NCBI RefSeq assembly: GCF_029201545.1
Contig: NZ_CP104007.1
Coordinates: 3,969,501-4,033,500, forward strand
DNA length: 64,000 nucleotides
Direction of reading: 5' to 3'
Source: Devosia sp. FJ2-5-3
GTDB lineage: Bacteria > Pseudomonadota > Alphaproteobacteria > Rhizobiales > Devosiaceae
Every line of letters starts with the position of its first letter. Positions within the stretch are counted from its first letter, which is position 1. Of this stretch, positions 46,038-55,448 are shown piece by piece. The notes beneath the pieces are model-generated. The model was not told where the DNA came from and did not search any database. It saw only the letters and a program-made list of their open reading frames with translations. The translations under genes were made by a program, and so were the position numbers.

Positions 46038-46074
46038 GTCCCTCCCCCTATCAGGGGGAGGCTAGGAGGGGGTA
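46038..46074 (+). repeat. Type A' repeat, copy A7
   Basis: Same stem as A6 with the tail to the right. A6 and A7 form an inverted pair between convergent genes. Confidence 0.75.
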
Positions 46075-46089
46075 TTCCAAGGCGAGTCC

Positions 46090-47244
46090 CTAAACCCGCC
46101 CCTCCAGCGCCCGATCAAAAATCTCGAGCGCCCGCTCCCGCGTCAGCTCAACCGGATTGCCCCCCGCCGTCGGATCCACGATCGCCATGTCGGCGATCTG
46201 CTCGCGTTTTTCCTCCCCCACGCCAAAATCCCTCAGCGTATGCGGTACGTCGAGCCGCAGGCGCAGCCCGACAATGGCATGGAGGAAGGCGTCAAAGCTC
46301 GGCGTCAGGCCGAGATAGGCGGCGAGCCGCGCGATCCTGCCCTCGATGGCCGATTTATTGGATATCAGTACATAGGGCATGAACACCGCATTGGTCATGC
46401 CGTGATGGGTGTCGTAAAGCGCGCCCACCGGATGGCTCAGCGCATGAATGCCCCCCAGCCCCTTCTGGAAGGCCGTCGCGCCCATCGCCGCGGCGCTCAT
46501 CATATGGCCGCGCGCTTCGATGTCACCGGGGTTGGACACAACCCTGGGCAGGTTCTCGAAAACGAGCCTTATGCCCTCCACGGCAATGCCATCAGCCATG
46601 GGGTGATAGCCCGGCGCACAATAGGCTTCGAGGCAATGGGCCAGCGCATCCATGCCGGTGCCGACGGTGATGAAGGTGGGCAGGCCGATTGTCAGTTCGG
46701 GGTCGGCAATGACGATTTTCGGCATCATCAGGGGGTGAAAGATCACCTTCTTGGTGTGCGTAGCCGCATCGGTGATCACCCCCGCGCGCCCCACTTCCGA
46801 ACCGGTTCCGGCCGTGGTCGGCACGGCGATTATGGGCAGGATCCCCGCGGGGTCGGCCCGCGTCCACCAATCGCCGATATCCTCGAAGTCCCACATCGGC
46901 CGCGTCTGCCCAGCCATGAAGGCGATGACCTTGCCGGTATCGAGCCCAGAGCCGCCGCCAAAGGCGATCACCCCGTCATGCCCGCCCGCGCGCAGCACCT
47001 TGATCCCCGCCTCGACATTGGCCGCCACCGGGTTCGGCTTGACCTCCGAGAAGAGGCCCACTTCGATCCCCTGCCCCCTGAGGTCGGCCAGCACATTCTG
47101 CGTCACCGGCAGGCCGGCAAGCCCGGCATCGGTCACCAGAAGCGGCTTTCTGATGCCCACAGCCGCCAGCGCCTCGGGCAATTCGGAAATCCGTCCCGCG
47201 CCAAAGCGCACGGCCGTGGGATAATTCCAGTTTGCTTTGGTCAT
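46090..47244 (-). CDS. Iron-containing alcohol dehydrogenase
   Basis: A 384-aa Fe-ADH family NAD(P)-dependent dehydrogenase. The cofactor site is IAFGGGSGLDTGK, followed by VPTTAGTGSEVG; metal ligands are in GTGMDALAHCLEAY and HALSHPVGALYDTHHG. It is last gene of the FGAH-ligase-ALDH-ADH operon, separated from the ALDH gene by 121 bp containing repeat B4. It probably oxidises a terminal alcohol to the aldehyde used by the neighbouring ALDH; this is inference from context. Confidence 0.88.
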   Translation of the reverse strand: MTKANWNYPTAVRFGAGRISELPEALAAVGIRKPLLVTDAGLAGLPVTQNVLADLRGQGIEVGLFSEVKPNPVAANVEAGIKVLRAGGHDGVIAFGGGSGLDTGKVIAFMAGQTRPMWDFEDIGDWWTRADPAGILPIIAVPTTAGTGSEVGRAGVITDAATHTKKVIFHPLMMPKIVIADPELTIGLPTFITVGTGMDALAHCLEAYCAPGYHPMADGIAVEGIRLVFENLPRVVSNPGDIEARGHMMSAAAMGATAFQKGLGGIHALSHPVGALYDTHHGMTNAVFMPYVLISNKSAIEGRIARLAAYLGLTPSFDAFLHAIVGLRLRLDVPHTLRDFGVGEEKREQIADMAIVDPTAGGNPVELTRERALEIFDRALEGRV

Positions 47245-47269
47245 GGCACAATGCCCTCACTCTCACCGG

Positions 47270-47334
47270 GTCATTCCCGCGAAAGCGGGAACCCCTGTTG
47301 TCGAAACGGAGGTCTCCGCTTTCGCGGGGATGAC
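47270..47334. repeat. Type B bipalindromic repeat, copy B4
   Basis: A 65-bp element with GTCAT / ATGAC ends, arms CCCGCGAAAGCGGG and CCGCTTTCGCGG, lying inside an operon between the ALDH stop and the ADH start. Confidence 0.85.
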
Positions 47335-47365
47335 ACCGTATGTGTTGATGCGCGCTCCAGCGCCC

Positions 47366-48748
47366 TCACACGCGCCGCAGATGAAAACTCTTGGGCTGGG
47401 TGAGATTATGGTAGCCGATCTCGCTCAGCGCCCCGCCCCGCCCCGTATCCTTCACTCCGGTCCAAACGAGCGCGGGGTCGAGATAGTCGCATCGATTGGC
47501 AAAAACCGTCCCGGTTTCGAGAGCAGCCCCGATCCGCCCCGCCGCTTCGAGATCATCCGTCCAGATCGAGGCGGTGAGCCCATAGGGGCTGTCATTCATC
47601 AGCCCGACCGCCTCTTCGTCGTCGGCCACTTTCATGATCCCGACCACCGGCCCGAAACTCTCCTCGCGCATGATGCTCATCTGGTGGTTGACGCCGGTTA
47701 GCACTTCGGGCGCCAACCAGGGCGAGCCCTCGCGGTCGCGTTCATGGGCCCAGTTTAGATGCCGGCTGGCCCCGGCCCGTGCGGCCTCCTCGGTCTGCCG
47801 GCGCACATGATCGGCAAAGCTCCCCCGCGCCATCGGCCCGACGATCGTCGCCGGATCAAGCGGATCGCCCAGCGTCCAGCCGCGCGCCTGCCCGACGAAA
47901 CGGTCGACAAAACCGTCATAGACATCTTCGTGCACATAGATGCGTTCGACCCCGCAGCAGGATTGCCCGGAATTGAAAAAACTCCCGTCGACGAGGTTTT
48001 CGGCGGCAAAATCGAGGTTCGCATCGGCCCGCACATAGGCCGGGTCCTTGCCGCCCAGCTCCAGCCCCAGCGAGGCGAACGTCCCCGCCGCCGCCCGCTC
48101 GATCCGCCGCCCCGCCTCAACCGAGCCGGTGAAATTGATGTGCTCGATCAGCCCCGATCCCACCAGTTTTTCCGTTTCCGCATGCCCCATGACGAGGTTC
48201 TGGAACACGCCCTCCGGCAGGCCTGCCATCCGCGCCGCCGCGCCAAAACGCTCGCCGGCCAGCAGCGTCTGGCTGGCATGTTTCAAGAGCACCACATTGC
48301 CCGCCGCCAGCGCCGGAATGATGGAATTGACCGCCGTCAGAAACGGATAATTCCAGGGCGCGATCACCAGCACCACGCCCAGCGGCTCGCGGGTGATATA
48401 GCGCACGAACCCGTCCTGTTCCGGCCGCATCAGCGGCGCGAGGCTCTCCCCTGCAATGGCCAGCATGTGCCGGCTGCGCTCCTCGACACCCCGCTTTTCC
48501 CCGCCATAGCGGATGGGCCGCCCCATCTGCCAGGCCAGTTCGGGCGTAATCTCGTCATTCATGGCGATAAGCGCGTCGACCATTTTGTCCACCAGCGCCA
48601 CCCGTTCGGCAAGCGCCAGCAGGCGCCAATCCCGCTGCGCCGCCTTGGCGCGGCTCACCGCCCGATCAATGGCGTCCCCGTCGAGCGTTTGCCGTTCGGC
48701 AAAGACTTTTCCGTCCACCGGGGAAATGATCTGCACTGTCTCGGTCAT
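47366..48748 (-). CDS. NAD-dependent aldehyde dehydrogenase
   Basis: A 460-aa ALDH-superfamily enzyme oxidising an aldehyde to a carboxylate. Visible are the APWNYP cofactor loop, the general-base glutamate in LELGGKDPAYV (near 240), and the catalytic cysteine in NSGQSCCGVERIYV (near 275). It is 14 bp after the glutamine-synthetase-like gene. By context the substrate may be a gamma-glutamylated amino aldehyde; sequence alone gives no specificity. Confidence 0.9.
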   Translation of the reverse strand: MTETVQIISPVDGKVFAERQTLDGDAIDRAVSRAKAAQRDWRLLALAERVALVDKMVDALIAMNDEITPELAWQMGRPIRYGGEKRGVEERSRHMLAIAGESLAPLMRPEQDGFVRYITREPLGVVLVIAPWNYPFLTAVNSIIPALAAGNVVLLKHASQTLLAGERFGAAARMAGLPEGVFQNLVMGHAETEKLVGSGLIEHINFTGSVEAGRRIERAAAGTFASLGLELGGKDPAYVRADANLDFAAENLVDGSFFNSGQSCCGVERIYVHEDVYDGFVDRFVGQARGWTLGDPLDPATIVGPMARGSFADHVRRQTEEAARAGASRHLNWAHERDREGSPWLAPEVLTGVNHQMSIMREESFGPVVGIMKVADDEEAVGLMNDSPYGLTASIWTDDLEAAGRIGAALETGTVFANRCDYLDPALVWTGVKDTGRGGALSEIGYHNLTQPKSFHLRRV

Positions 48749-48762
48749 TTTCGCCTCCCCTC

Positions 48763-50136
48763 TTAGCTGCGCTCGAAGCCGCGCAGGCGCTCCCAGTCGG
48801 TCACCCGCCGGTCATATTCGAACTGCTCCCAGTCGCCGGTGTGGACATAGTGCCCGACGACATCCGGCCCGAACGCCTCTTCCAGCATTTTCGATTGCTT
48901 GAGGCCCGCAATGGCGTCGCGCAGCGTCTTGTGCACCTCGCGCAGCTCCCCTTGGGCATAGGCGTCGCCGGAAAAACCGGGCTCGAGCAAGAGCTTATCC
49001 TCGATCCCCTTGATCCCCGCCGCCAGCAGCGCGGCAAAGGCGAGATAGGGGTTCAGATCCGCCCCGCCGATCCGGCACTCGACGCGGATTCCCCTGGTGT
49101 TTTCCCCACAGAGCCGAAATCCCGCCGTGCGATTGTCCCGGCTCCAGATCGCCTTGGTGGGCGCAAAGGTGCCGACCTGAAAGCGCTTGTAGGAATTGAT
49201 ATAGGGCGCCAGGAAATAGGTGATGTCGCCGGCATAGGTCAGGAGGCCCGCCATGAAATGCTTCATCAGCCCCGACATGCCCAATTCGTCCGAGGCGTCG
49301 ACAAACTGGTTCTGCCCGTCCTTTGCGAGGGACATGTGGATATGCGCCGACGATCCGGCGAGATCGAACGCCCATTTGGCCATGAAGGTGACGGCCTTGC
49401 CCTCGGCGTAAGCGATCTCCTTGGTGGCATTCTTGATCACCACATGCCGATCCGCCATGGTCAGCGCCTCGGCGTAGCGGACATTGATCTCCTCCTGCCC
49501 CGGCCCCCATTCGCCCTTGGAGTTCTCGACCGGAATGCCGGAGGCATGCAGTGCATTGCGCAGCGTACGCATCACCCCTTCTTCCTTGGTGGTCTGGAAG
49601 ATGTGGTAGTCCTCGATGTAGTAGCCGGCCGGCTTGAGGTCGCGATACCCCTTCTCATGGGCGGCGCGAAAACTGTCCTCGAAGAGATAAAATTCAAGCT
49701 CGCTGGCGAAATTGGCCGACAGCCCCATGGCCTCGAGCCGCGCCAGCTGGCGCTTCAGCACATTGCGGGGCGCATGCGGCACCGGCTCATGGTGATGGTC
49801 GAGCGCATCGGCGATGACCAGCGCCGTGCCCTCGAGCCAGGTGCATTTCATCAGCGTGGAGAGGTCCGGCTTGATGACGAAATCGCCATAGCCCTTCTTC
49901 CAATTGGCCGCCGCATAGCCGGGCACCGGCTCCATGTCGATATCGTCGGCGAGGAGATAGTCGCAGCCATGGGTTTCCTCCATGGCCGTTTCGAGGAAGA
50001 ATTCGGCGAGGAAGCGCTTGCCGATCAGCCGTCCCTGCATGTCGGGAAAGGCGACGAGCACCGTATCGATCCGGCCGGCAGCCACATCCTCCCGCAGATT
50101 TTCAAGCGAATATACCAATCGGGTCCCCTCTCCCAT
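48763..50136 (-). CDS. Glutamine-synthetase-like gamma-glutamyl ligase (PuuA-like)
   Basis: A 457-aa type III-like GS-family ligase, probably joining glutamate to an amine or amino alcohol with ATP rather than ammonia. The catalytic beta-grasp and GS domains contain ASELEFYLFED, SSAHIHMSL and NRTAGFRLCG. ATG 50136 has AGGGG just upstream. It follows an N-formylglutamate-amidohydrolase-like gene (23 bp gap) and precedes ALDH and Fe-ADH genes, pointing to gamma-glutamylated-amine catabolism rather than nitrogen assimilation. No PuuB-type amine oxidase is nearby. Confidence 0.85.
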   Translation of the reverse strand: MGEGTRLVYSLENLREDVAAGRIDTVLVAFPDMQGRLIGKRFLAEFFLETAMEETHGCDYLLADDIDMEPVPGYAAANWKKGYGDFVIKPDLSTLMKCTWLEGTALVIADALDHHHEPVPHAPRNVLKRQLARLEAMGLSANFASELEFYLFEDSFRAAHEKGYRDLKPAGYYIEDYHIFQTTKEEGVMRTLRNALHASGIPVENSKGEWGPGQEEINVRYAEALTMADRHVVIKNATKEIAYAEGKAVTFMAKWAFDLAGSSAHIHMSLAKDGQNQFVDASDELGMSGLMKHFMAGLLTYAGDITYFLAPYINSYKRFQVGTFAPTKAIWSRDNRTAGFRLCGENTRGIRVECRIGGADLNPYLAFAALLAAGIKGIEDKLLLEPGFSGDAYAQGELREVHKTLRDAIAGLKQSKMLEEAFGPDVVGHYVHTGDWEQFEYDRRVTDWERLRGFERS

Positions 50137-50159
50137 TTTCCCCTGGCCCCGCCCTCTCC

Positions 50160-50927
50160 CTAGGGCCGCGCGGTCAAACGCCTCCGACGCGCCTCGGTCA
50201 GGCTCCGGGCCAGCAGGTCCGCCCAATAGGAGACGCCCTCGCTCGAGAGGATCTCGTCATTGCGCAATTCGATCATCGTGGCCTCGAGCCCGCGCCCGTC
50301 GCCGTGCTTTTCGAGCGTCAGCGTCACCCCGTTGAGGGCGGCATAGGGCTGGTTCCAGCCGATATCGAGTTCGGGTGCCGCTTCTGCCAATGCATCGCGC
50401 AGGGCCTCGGTGAAAGCCGTGTCGCGCCCATGCAGGAGCCCGATCGGCCAGGGGCGGGCGACGCCATGATAGACCGGCGTGAAGGAATGCATGCAGACCA
50501 GAACCGATTCCATCCCCGCGTGCCGTCGCATTTCAAGGAGGTCCTCGATGGCGCGATGATAGGGTCGGTGAAAATGCTCGATCCGGTAGCGCCGCTCGTC
50601 TTCGGAAAGGTTTTCGTTGCCCGGAATGCGCGTTGCCTCGGACAGCGTCCAGATCAGATCGGGCGCATTGAGATCGCGATTGGTGTCGATGACCAGGCGG
50701 GAAACGCCGGACCAGACGAGGGGCGCATCGAGCGCCTCGGTCAGCGCCCGGCTCACCGCCAGCGCGCCGGGATCCCAGGCAATGTGGCTCACCCGCTCGA
50801 TCGGCGTCAGCCCGAGATCGCCATAGATTTCGGGAATGAAATTGGAGGCGTGGTCACACACGACGACAAAGGGCGAAGCGCCCCGCGCATTGTTCACCGT
50901 CACCGCTTTTTCTTCACCTGCGATCAT
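50160..50927 (-). CDS. N-formylglutamate amidohydrolase family protein
   Basis: A 255-aa zinc-type amidohydrolase. It begins near MIAGEEKAVTVNNARGASPF, with metal-site motifs VVVCDHASNFIP, DTNRDLN, and CMHSFTPVYHG. In histidine catabolism the family releases formate from formylglutamate; here no hut genes are near, and the adjacent gamma-glutamyl ligase suggests it may hydrolyse a gamma-glutamyl amide (inference). ATG 50927 is used; the ribosome site is weak and the frame stays open to 51044. Confidence 0.82.
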   Translation of the reverse strand: MIAGEEKAVTVNNARGASPFVVVCDHASNFIPEIYGDLGLTPIERVSHIAWDPGALAVSRALTEALDAPLVWSGVSRLVIDTNRDLNAPDLIWTLSEATRIPGNENLSEDERRYRIEHFHRPYHRAIEDLLEMRRHAGMESVLVCMHSFTPVYHGVARPWPIGLLHGRDTAFTEALRDALAEAAPELDIGWNQPYAALNGVTLTLEKHGDGRGLEATMIELRNDEILSSEGVSYWADLLARSLTEARRRRLTARP

Positions 50928-51106
50928 GGTTCCCAATAGTTTCTCACCCTTTGTCCAAGCAGGTGCCCAATCGCCGCCAGTGTCAATATCGAAAAACGAG
51001 GCCACCCATTTGCCCAGGCGCAGTAAACTCTTGTTTGGCGTCACGAATGCTGTTGCGCCTCTGGCATGGCCATGAGACTCTGTCCACAGGCAGGGGAGAG
51101 AGACTT

Positions 51107-51937
51107 ATGGCCCAGAGTGCTGACCGTATCGCGGTCTCCACCTGGTCGTTGCATCGCCTTTTGGGCACGACCTATCCGCATGACCTGGACAGCGCCGATA
51201 TCGGCCCGGGCGAAGACACTTATGGGGAAGGCAGCGAATCGCTGCTGGGCCTGCCGTCCGTGCTCGCCAATCACGGCTATCATCGGCTCGAGATCGTCTC
51301 CTTCCACATGCGCAGCCTCGACGCGGTCTATCTCGCCGAATTGCGCGACCAGCTCAAAGTGTCCGGTGTAACGCTGCAGACCCTGCTCATCGATGCCGGA
51401 GACATTACCGACCCGGTCAATGGCGCGCGCGACACCGCCTGGATTTCCGGCTGGGTCGAAGTCGCCAATGAACTCGGCGCCGAAAATGCCCGCATCATCG
51501 CCGGCAAGCAGCCTCCCACTCCCGATGCGATCGACCGCTCGGTCACCGCGCTGCGCCAGCTGGCCGACCGCAATGCCGGCTCGTCGGTGCGGCTGGTCAC
51601 CGAAAACTGGTTTCCGCTCCTGTCCAGCCCGCAGGTCGTGCACGAGGTGCTCGACCGGCTCGAGGGCCGGGTTGGCCTGCTTGCCGATCTGGGCAATTGG
51701 ACGGGCGAAGACAAATATGAGGCGCTGGCGTCCATTTTCCGGCGCGCAGAACTCTGCCACGCCAAGGCCAGCTTCGTTTCCGGCCAGCTCGACGAGGCCG
51801 ATTACGGCGCCTGCATCGCGCTTGCCGAGGATGCCGGCTATACCGGCCCCTATACGCTGATCTTCGATGCAGACCATCCAAGCGAGTGGGCGGGCCTGTC
51901 GCTCGAGCGTGACTTCATCCTCTCCCGGCTTGAATAG
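51107..51937 (+). CDS. Sugar-phosphate isomerase/epimerase-like TIM barrel
   Basis: A 276-aa AP-endonuclease-2/xylose-isomerase-like fold protein. Segments such as IAVSTWSLHRLLGTTY, LEIVSFHM, RLVTENWFP, GLLADLGNW and LIFDADHPSEW are the barrel strands with metal-ligand-type acids and histidines. The substrate is unknown. ATG 51107 has a GGGGAGAGAG stretch upstream. It is 12 bp before the diguanylate cyclase gene and probably co-transcribed. Confidence 0.8.
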   Translation: MAQSADRIAVSTWSLHRLLGTTYPHDLDSADIGPGEDTYGEGSESLLGLPSVLANHGYHRLEIVSFHMRSLDAVYLAELRDQLKVSGVTLQTLLIDAGDITDPVNGARDTAWISGWVEVANELGAENARIIAGKQPPTPDAIDRSVTALRQLADRNAGSSVRLVTENWFPLLSSPQVVHEVLDRLEGRVGLLADLGNWTGEDKYEALASIFRRAELCHAKASFVSGQLDEADYGACIALAEDAGYTGPYTLIFDADHPSEWAGLSLERDFILSRLE

Positions 51938-51949
51938 GGCCGCATCGGA

Positions 51950-53695
51950 ATGAGTATTCGCGCAAAGGTCGCGCCGCCCGGAGGGGGCAGCGCCGCCCAC
52001 CTCTCCCTGCCTGCACAGACGCTGGCCCGGCTTTTCGACGCCGCGCCCGTCGGCATGCTCGTGGCCGCGCCCGATGGGCGGGCGCTCTATATCAATCCGG
52101 CTTTCACCAGCCTCCTGGGCCATGAAATCGCGTCCGGCAGCAGGATCGACATCTACGCGCTCATCCATGCCGATGACAGCGGCGCCGCACGCCAGCATCT
52201 CGAACGGCTCGCCCGGGGCGAGGTCGCCCATTATCGCGGCGAACACCGGCTTGGCCATAGCGATGGCCATCCGATCTGGATCAGCCTGGCGGCGGGCCTG
52301 ACCCTCGACGCCTCCGGCCGTCCCGAGCAGATCATCCTCCAGATCACCAGCATCGAGCTGCAGAAGCGGGCCGAAGCCGCCCTTGCCCACTCCGAAAGCC
52401 GTCTCAATTTCGCTCTAGAAAGCGGCCGTCAGGGGGTCTGGGACCACGATATCGTCAATGACACGATGTATTATTCGCGCATGTGGCGCGTCATGCGCGG
52501 CATTCCGCCGGACGAGGAGATCGACGGCAGCCAGGAAAGCTGGATCGCCCGCATCCATCCCGACGACCTCGACTATATCAGGGCCAATGTCGACCGCCAG
52601 GACAAGGGCGACGATACGCTCGACGCGCTCGAATATCGCGAACGAACCCGCGATGGCCGCTATATCTGGATCCTCAGCCGTGGCCGCCCGGTCGAGTGGG
52701 ACGAGCACGGCAACCCCACCCGTACGCTCGGCACCGACACCGATATTACCCATATCAAGCTGGTCGAGCAGGAATTGGCGGCCGAAAAGGAAAGGCTGCG
52801 CGTTACGCTCGAGGCCATTGCCGATGGCATGATCGCCACGGATGCAAGGGGTCTCGTCACCTTCATGAACCCGGCCGCAGAGCGTCTCGTCGGCTACACC
52901 GACGCAGGCGCGCGCGGCCTGCCGGTCGATACGGTCTTCCCGCTTCTGCAGGCCGCGACGGACCTGCCGGCCCGTTGCCCGGCGCGCATCTGCCTCGAGC
53001 TGGGGCAGACCATCGAGGCGGAGAATGAACTGGTCCTTGTCGGGCATGACGGGGTCAATCGCGACATACGCTGTTCGGCCTCACCGGTCATATCGGGCGG
53101 CCGGATCGAGGGGAGCGTGCTGGTCTTCCAGGATGTCAGCCAGAGCCGGGCGCTGCAGCGCCAGCTCGCCCATTCGGCCAGTCATGACAATCTCACGGGC
53201 CTGCCCAATCGCGCCGCTTTCGATCGCGCGCTGGCCACCGCCAACGCCTCGGCCCAGGGGGGCAGGCGCCATTGCCTGCTCTATATCGACCTCGACAATT
53301 TCAAGCCGGTCAATGACACTTCCGGTCACGCGGCCGGCGATGCCCTGCTCAAGCAGGTCGCCCAGACCATACGCGGCGTCTGCCGCTCGCACGATCTCGC
53401 GGCGCGCATCGGTGGCGACGAATTTGCGGTGATCCTCGAGGATTGCCCCCTGCCGGGCGGCAAGGTCGTGGCCGAGAAGATCCTTCGCGCCATCGGGGCG
53501 CTGGTGTTTTCCTGGACCGGCCGGGAATATCGCGTCGGGGCCAGTATCGGGGTGTCCACCCTTGGCGCCGGACCGGCTTCGGCGCTGGACGCATTGGGGG
53601 AGGCAGACGCGGCCTGCTACGCGGCCAAGGGCAGTGGGCGCGGCAAGGTCGTGGCCTATGCCGAGATCAGCAGCAGGCCGGCCGATCAGCCGTAA
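51950..53695 (+). CDS. PAS-PAS-PAS-GGDEF diguanylate cyclase
   Basis: A 581-aa cytoplasmic c-di-GMP synthase without membrane segments. PAS domains lie at about 22-140, 145-270 and 278-400, and the GGDEF domain at about 410-575. The active site GGDEF (488-492) is intact. An RxxD inhibitory site (R479-D482) lies five residues before it, so product inhibition is expected. No EAL domain is present. The PAS ligand is unknown. The 3' end overlaps the convergent ABC ATPase gene by 10 bp. Confidence 0.93.
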   Translation: MSIRAKVAPPGGGSAAHLSLPAQTLARLFDAAPVGMLVAAPDGRALYINPAFTSLLGHEIASGSRIDIYALIHADDSGAARQHLERLARGEVAHYRGEHRLGHSDGHPIWISLAAGLTLDASGRPEQIILQITSIELQKRAEAALAHSESRLNFALESGRQGVWDHDIVNDTMYYSRMWRVMRGIPPDEEIDGSQESWIARIHPDDLDYIRANVDRQDKGDDTLDALEYRERTRDGRYIWILSRGRPVEWDEHGNPTRTLGTDTDITHIKLVEQELAAEKERLRVTLEAIADGMIATDARGLVTFMNPAAERLVGYTDAGARGLPVDTVFPLLQAATDLPARCPARICLELGQTIEAENELVLVGHDGVNRDIRCSASPVISGGRIEGSVLVFQDVSQSRALQRQLAHSASHDNLTGLPNRAAFDRALATANASAQGGRRHCLLYIDLDNFKPVNDTSGHAAGDALLKQVAQTIRGVCRSHDLAARIGGDEFAVILEDCPLPGGKVVAEKILRAIGALVFSWTGREYRVGASIGVSTLGAGPASALDALGEADAACYAAKGSGRGKVVAYAEISSRPADQP

Positions 53696-54444
53696 TAGAC
53701 CGAGATCAGCTGCCCGCCGATTTCGTGCACCTTGATGTCCATCTCATAGATGCCGGAAAGCACTTCGGGCTTGATCATCTCGGCGACGGGGCCCTGGGCG
53801 GCGACCTTGCCGTGCTTCATGGCCACGATGTGGTCCGAATACCAGGAGGCGAAATTGATGTCGTGCAGCACCAGCACGACCGTCTTGCCGAAATCATTGG
53901 CGGCCTGGCGCAGGATTTTCATCATGCCCATGGCATGTTTCATGTCGAGATTGTTGAGCGGCTCGTCGAGCAGCAGATAGTCGGTGTCCTGGCAAAGGAC
54001 CATGGCGACGAAGGCCCGCTGGCGCTGGCCGCCCGAAAGCTCGTCGAGGAAGCGCTCGGAGAGGCCCTGCAATTCGAGATAGTTCAGCGCCCGCTCGATA
54101 TGCTCCCGGTCCTCCGGCGCCAGGCGCCCCTTGGAATGGGGATAGCGGCCGAAGGAGACGAGATCCCGCACCGTCAGGCGCGCGGTCATATGGTTGTCCT
54201 GTCGCAGGATCGACAGGCGGCGGGCCAGCACGTCGCTTGGGGTCTTGGTCACGTCGAGCCCGTCGACGGTGACACTGCCCCGGTCCATCGACATGAGACG
54301 GCTGACCATGGACAGCAGCGTGGACTTGCCGGCGCCATTGGGCCCGATGATCGAGGTGATGCCGCCTTTGGGCAGGCTTAGCGTCACGCCATCGACCACG
54401 CAGCTGTCGCCGTAATTCTTGGTGACCTCGGAGGTGATGATCAT
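53686..54444 (-). CDS. Siderophore ABC importer ATPase
   Basis: A 252-aa FepC/FatE-type ATPase. Walker A is GPNGAGKSTLL (about 34-44), signature LSGGQRQRAFVAMVL, Walker B YLLLDEPLNNLD, and H-loop VLHDINF. It is last in a four-gene importer; its start overlaps the upstream permease stop by 4 bp. It energises iron-siderophore uptake across the inner membrane. Confidence 0.92.
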   Translation of the reverse strand: MIITSEVTKNYGDSCVVDGVTLSLPKGGITSIIGPNGAGKSTLLSMVSRLMSMDRGSVTVDGLDVTKTPSDVLARRLSILRQDNHMTARLTVRDLVSFGRYPHSKGRLAPEDREHIERALNYLELQGLSERFLDELSGGQRQRAFVAMVLCQDTDYLLLDEPLNNLDMKHAMGMMKILRQAANDFGKTVVLVLHDINFASWYSDHIVAMKHGKVAAQGPVAEMIKPEVLSGIYEMDIKVHEIGGQLISVYYG

Positions 54445-55448
54445 CGGGCTGATTTCCGCATGACGAGAAAGATGAAGACGATGCCGCCCAGGAACTCGAT
54501 GATGATCGAGAGCGCCGTGTCGAAGGCGAAGACGCGTTCGAGCAGGGTTTGTCCGCCCACAAGGCAGATGATAGCGAGCAGGATGGCGGCCGGCAGCACG
54601 TAGCGGTGCTTGGAATTGCCCACCAGCGAATGGGCGAGCGTTGCGACGAGGAGGCCGAAAAAGGTCACCGGCCCCACCAGCGCGGTCGAAATCGACACGA
54701 GGATCGCCACGAGGACCAGGATGATGGCCACGGTGCGCTTGTACTCGACACCGAGATTGATCGCCTGCGAGCGGCCCAGCGAGAGCACGTCGTAAGTGTG
54801 CATCAGCCGCAGGCCGACGAGGCTGACCGCCGCGACGACGACGCAGGAGATGGCGAGGATGGCCGGATCGGTGGTCGAGAAGCTGGCGAAGAGCGTATCC
54901 TGCAGCACGTTGAAGGCGCCCGGGTCGAGCATGCGCTGCATGAAATTGCCCAGGCTTCGGAACAGGATGCCGAAGACGATGCCGACGAGCACAAGGAGGT
55001 GCAGGCTCCGCTCCTCCCCCAGGAACAGCCAGCGGAACAGCAGGCTCGAGGCGCCCACCATGACCAGCACTTCCACCAGGAACTGGATCTGGCTGTCGAT
55101 GCTGATGAGCGCGCCGACGCCGAGGAAGAAGACGATAGCGGTCTTGATCAGCACATAGAGCGCATCGAACCCCATGATGGAGGGGGTGAGGATGCGATTA
55201 TTGGTGACGGTCTGGAACAAGACGGTCGAGACCGAGATCGCATAGGCGACCAGCACCAGCGAGAGGAGCTTCTTGCCCCGGAAGGAGAGGACGAAGCTCC
55301 AGCTGCCCTTGGCGCCGAGCGTCATGAAGAGGGCGATCGAGATCAGCGCCAGGGCGGCTAGAATGATCAGCACCAGCGCCGGGCGCGACAGTTTTTTCGG
55401 CAGGCTGGGGGCCGGCATTGCGACCGGCGAAGAGGAGAGAGAACTCAT
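54441..55448 (-). CDS. Siderophore ABC importer permease (FecCD family), second
   Basis: A 335-aa inner-membrane permease with about nine helices. It carries family segments such as VTNNRILTPSIMGFDALYVL and VGPVTFFGLLVATLAHSL, the latter near the ATPase-coupling loop. It overlaps both neighbours by 4 bp, so the operon is translationally coupled. It resembles the VctG/FatC side of the heterodimer. Confidence 0.9.
   Translation of the reverse strand: MSSLSSSPVAMPAPSLPKKLSRPALVLIILAALALISIALFMTLGAKGSWSFVLSFRGKKLLSLVLVAYAISVSTVLFQTVTNNRILTPSIMGFDALYVLIKTAIVFFLGVGALISIDSQIQFLVEVLVMVGASSLLFRWLFLGEERSLHLLVLVGIVFGILFRSLGNFMQRMLDPGAFNVLQDTLFASFSTTDPAILAISCVVVAAVSLVGLRLMHTYDVLSLGRSQAINLGVEYKRTVAIILVLVAILVSISTALVGPVTFFGLLVATLAHSLVGNSKHRYVLPAAILLAIICLVGGQTLLERVFAFDTALSIIIEFLGGIVFIFLVMRKSAR

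Noticed and set aside
43371..46074. Type A' hairpins as simple rho-independent terminators
   Set aside because: They lack a T tract and share conserved sequence beyond the stem, so a repeat family explains them better; they may still affect 3' ends.
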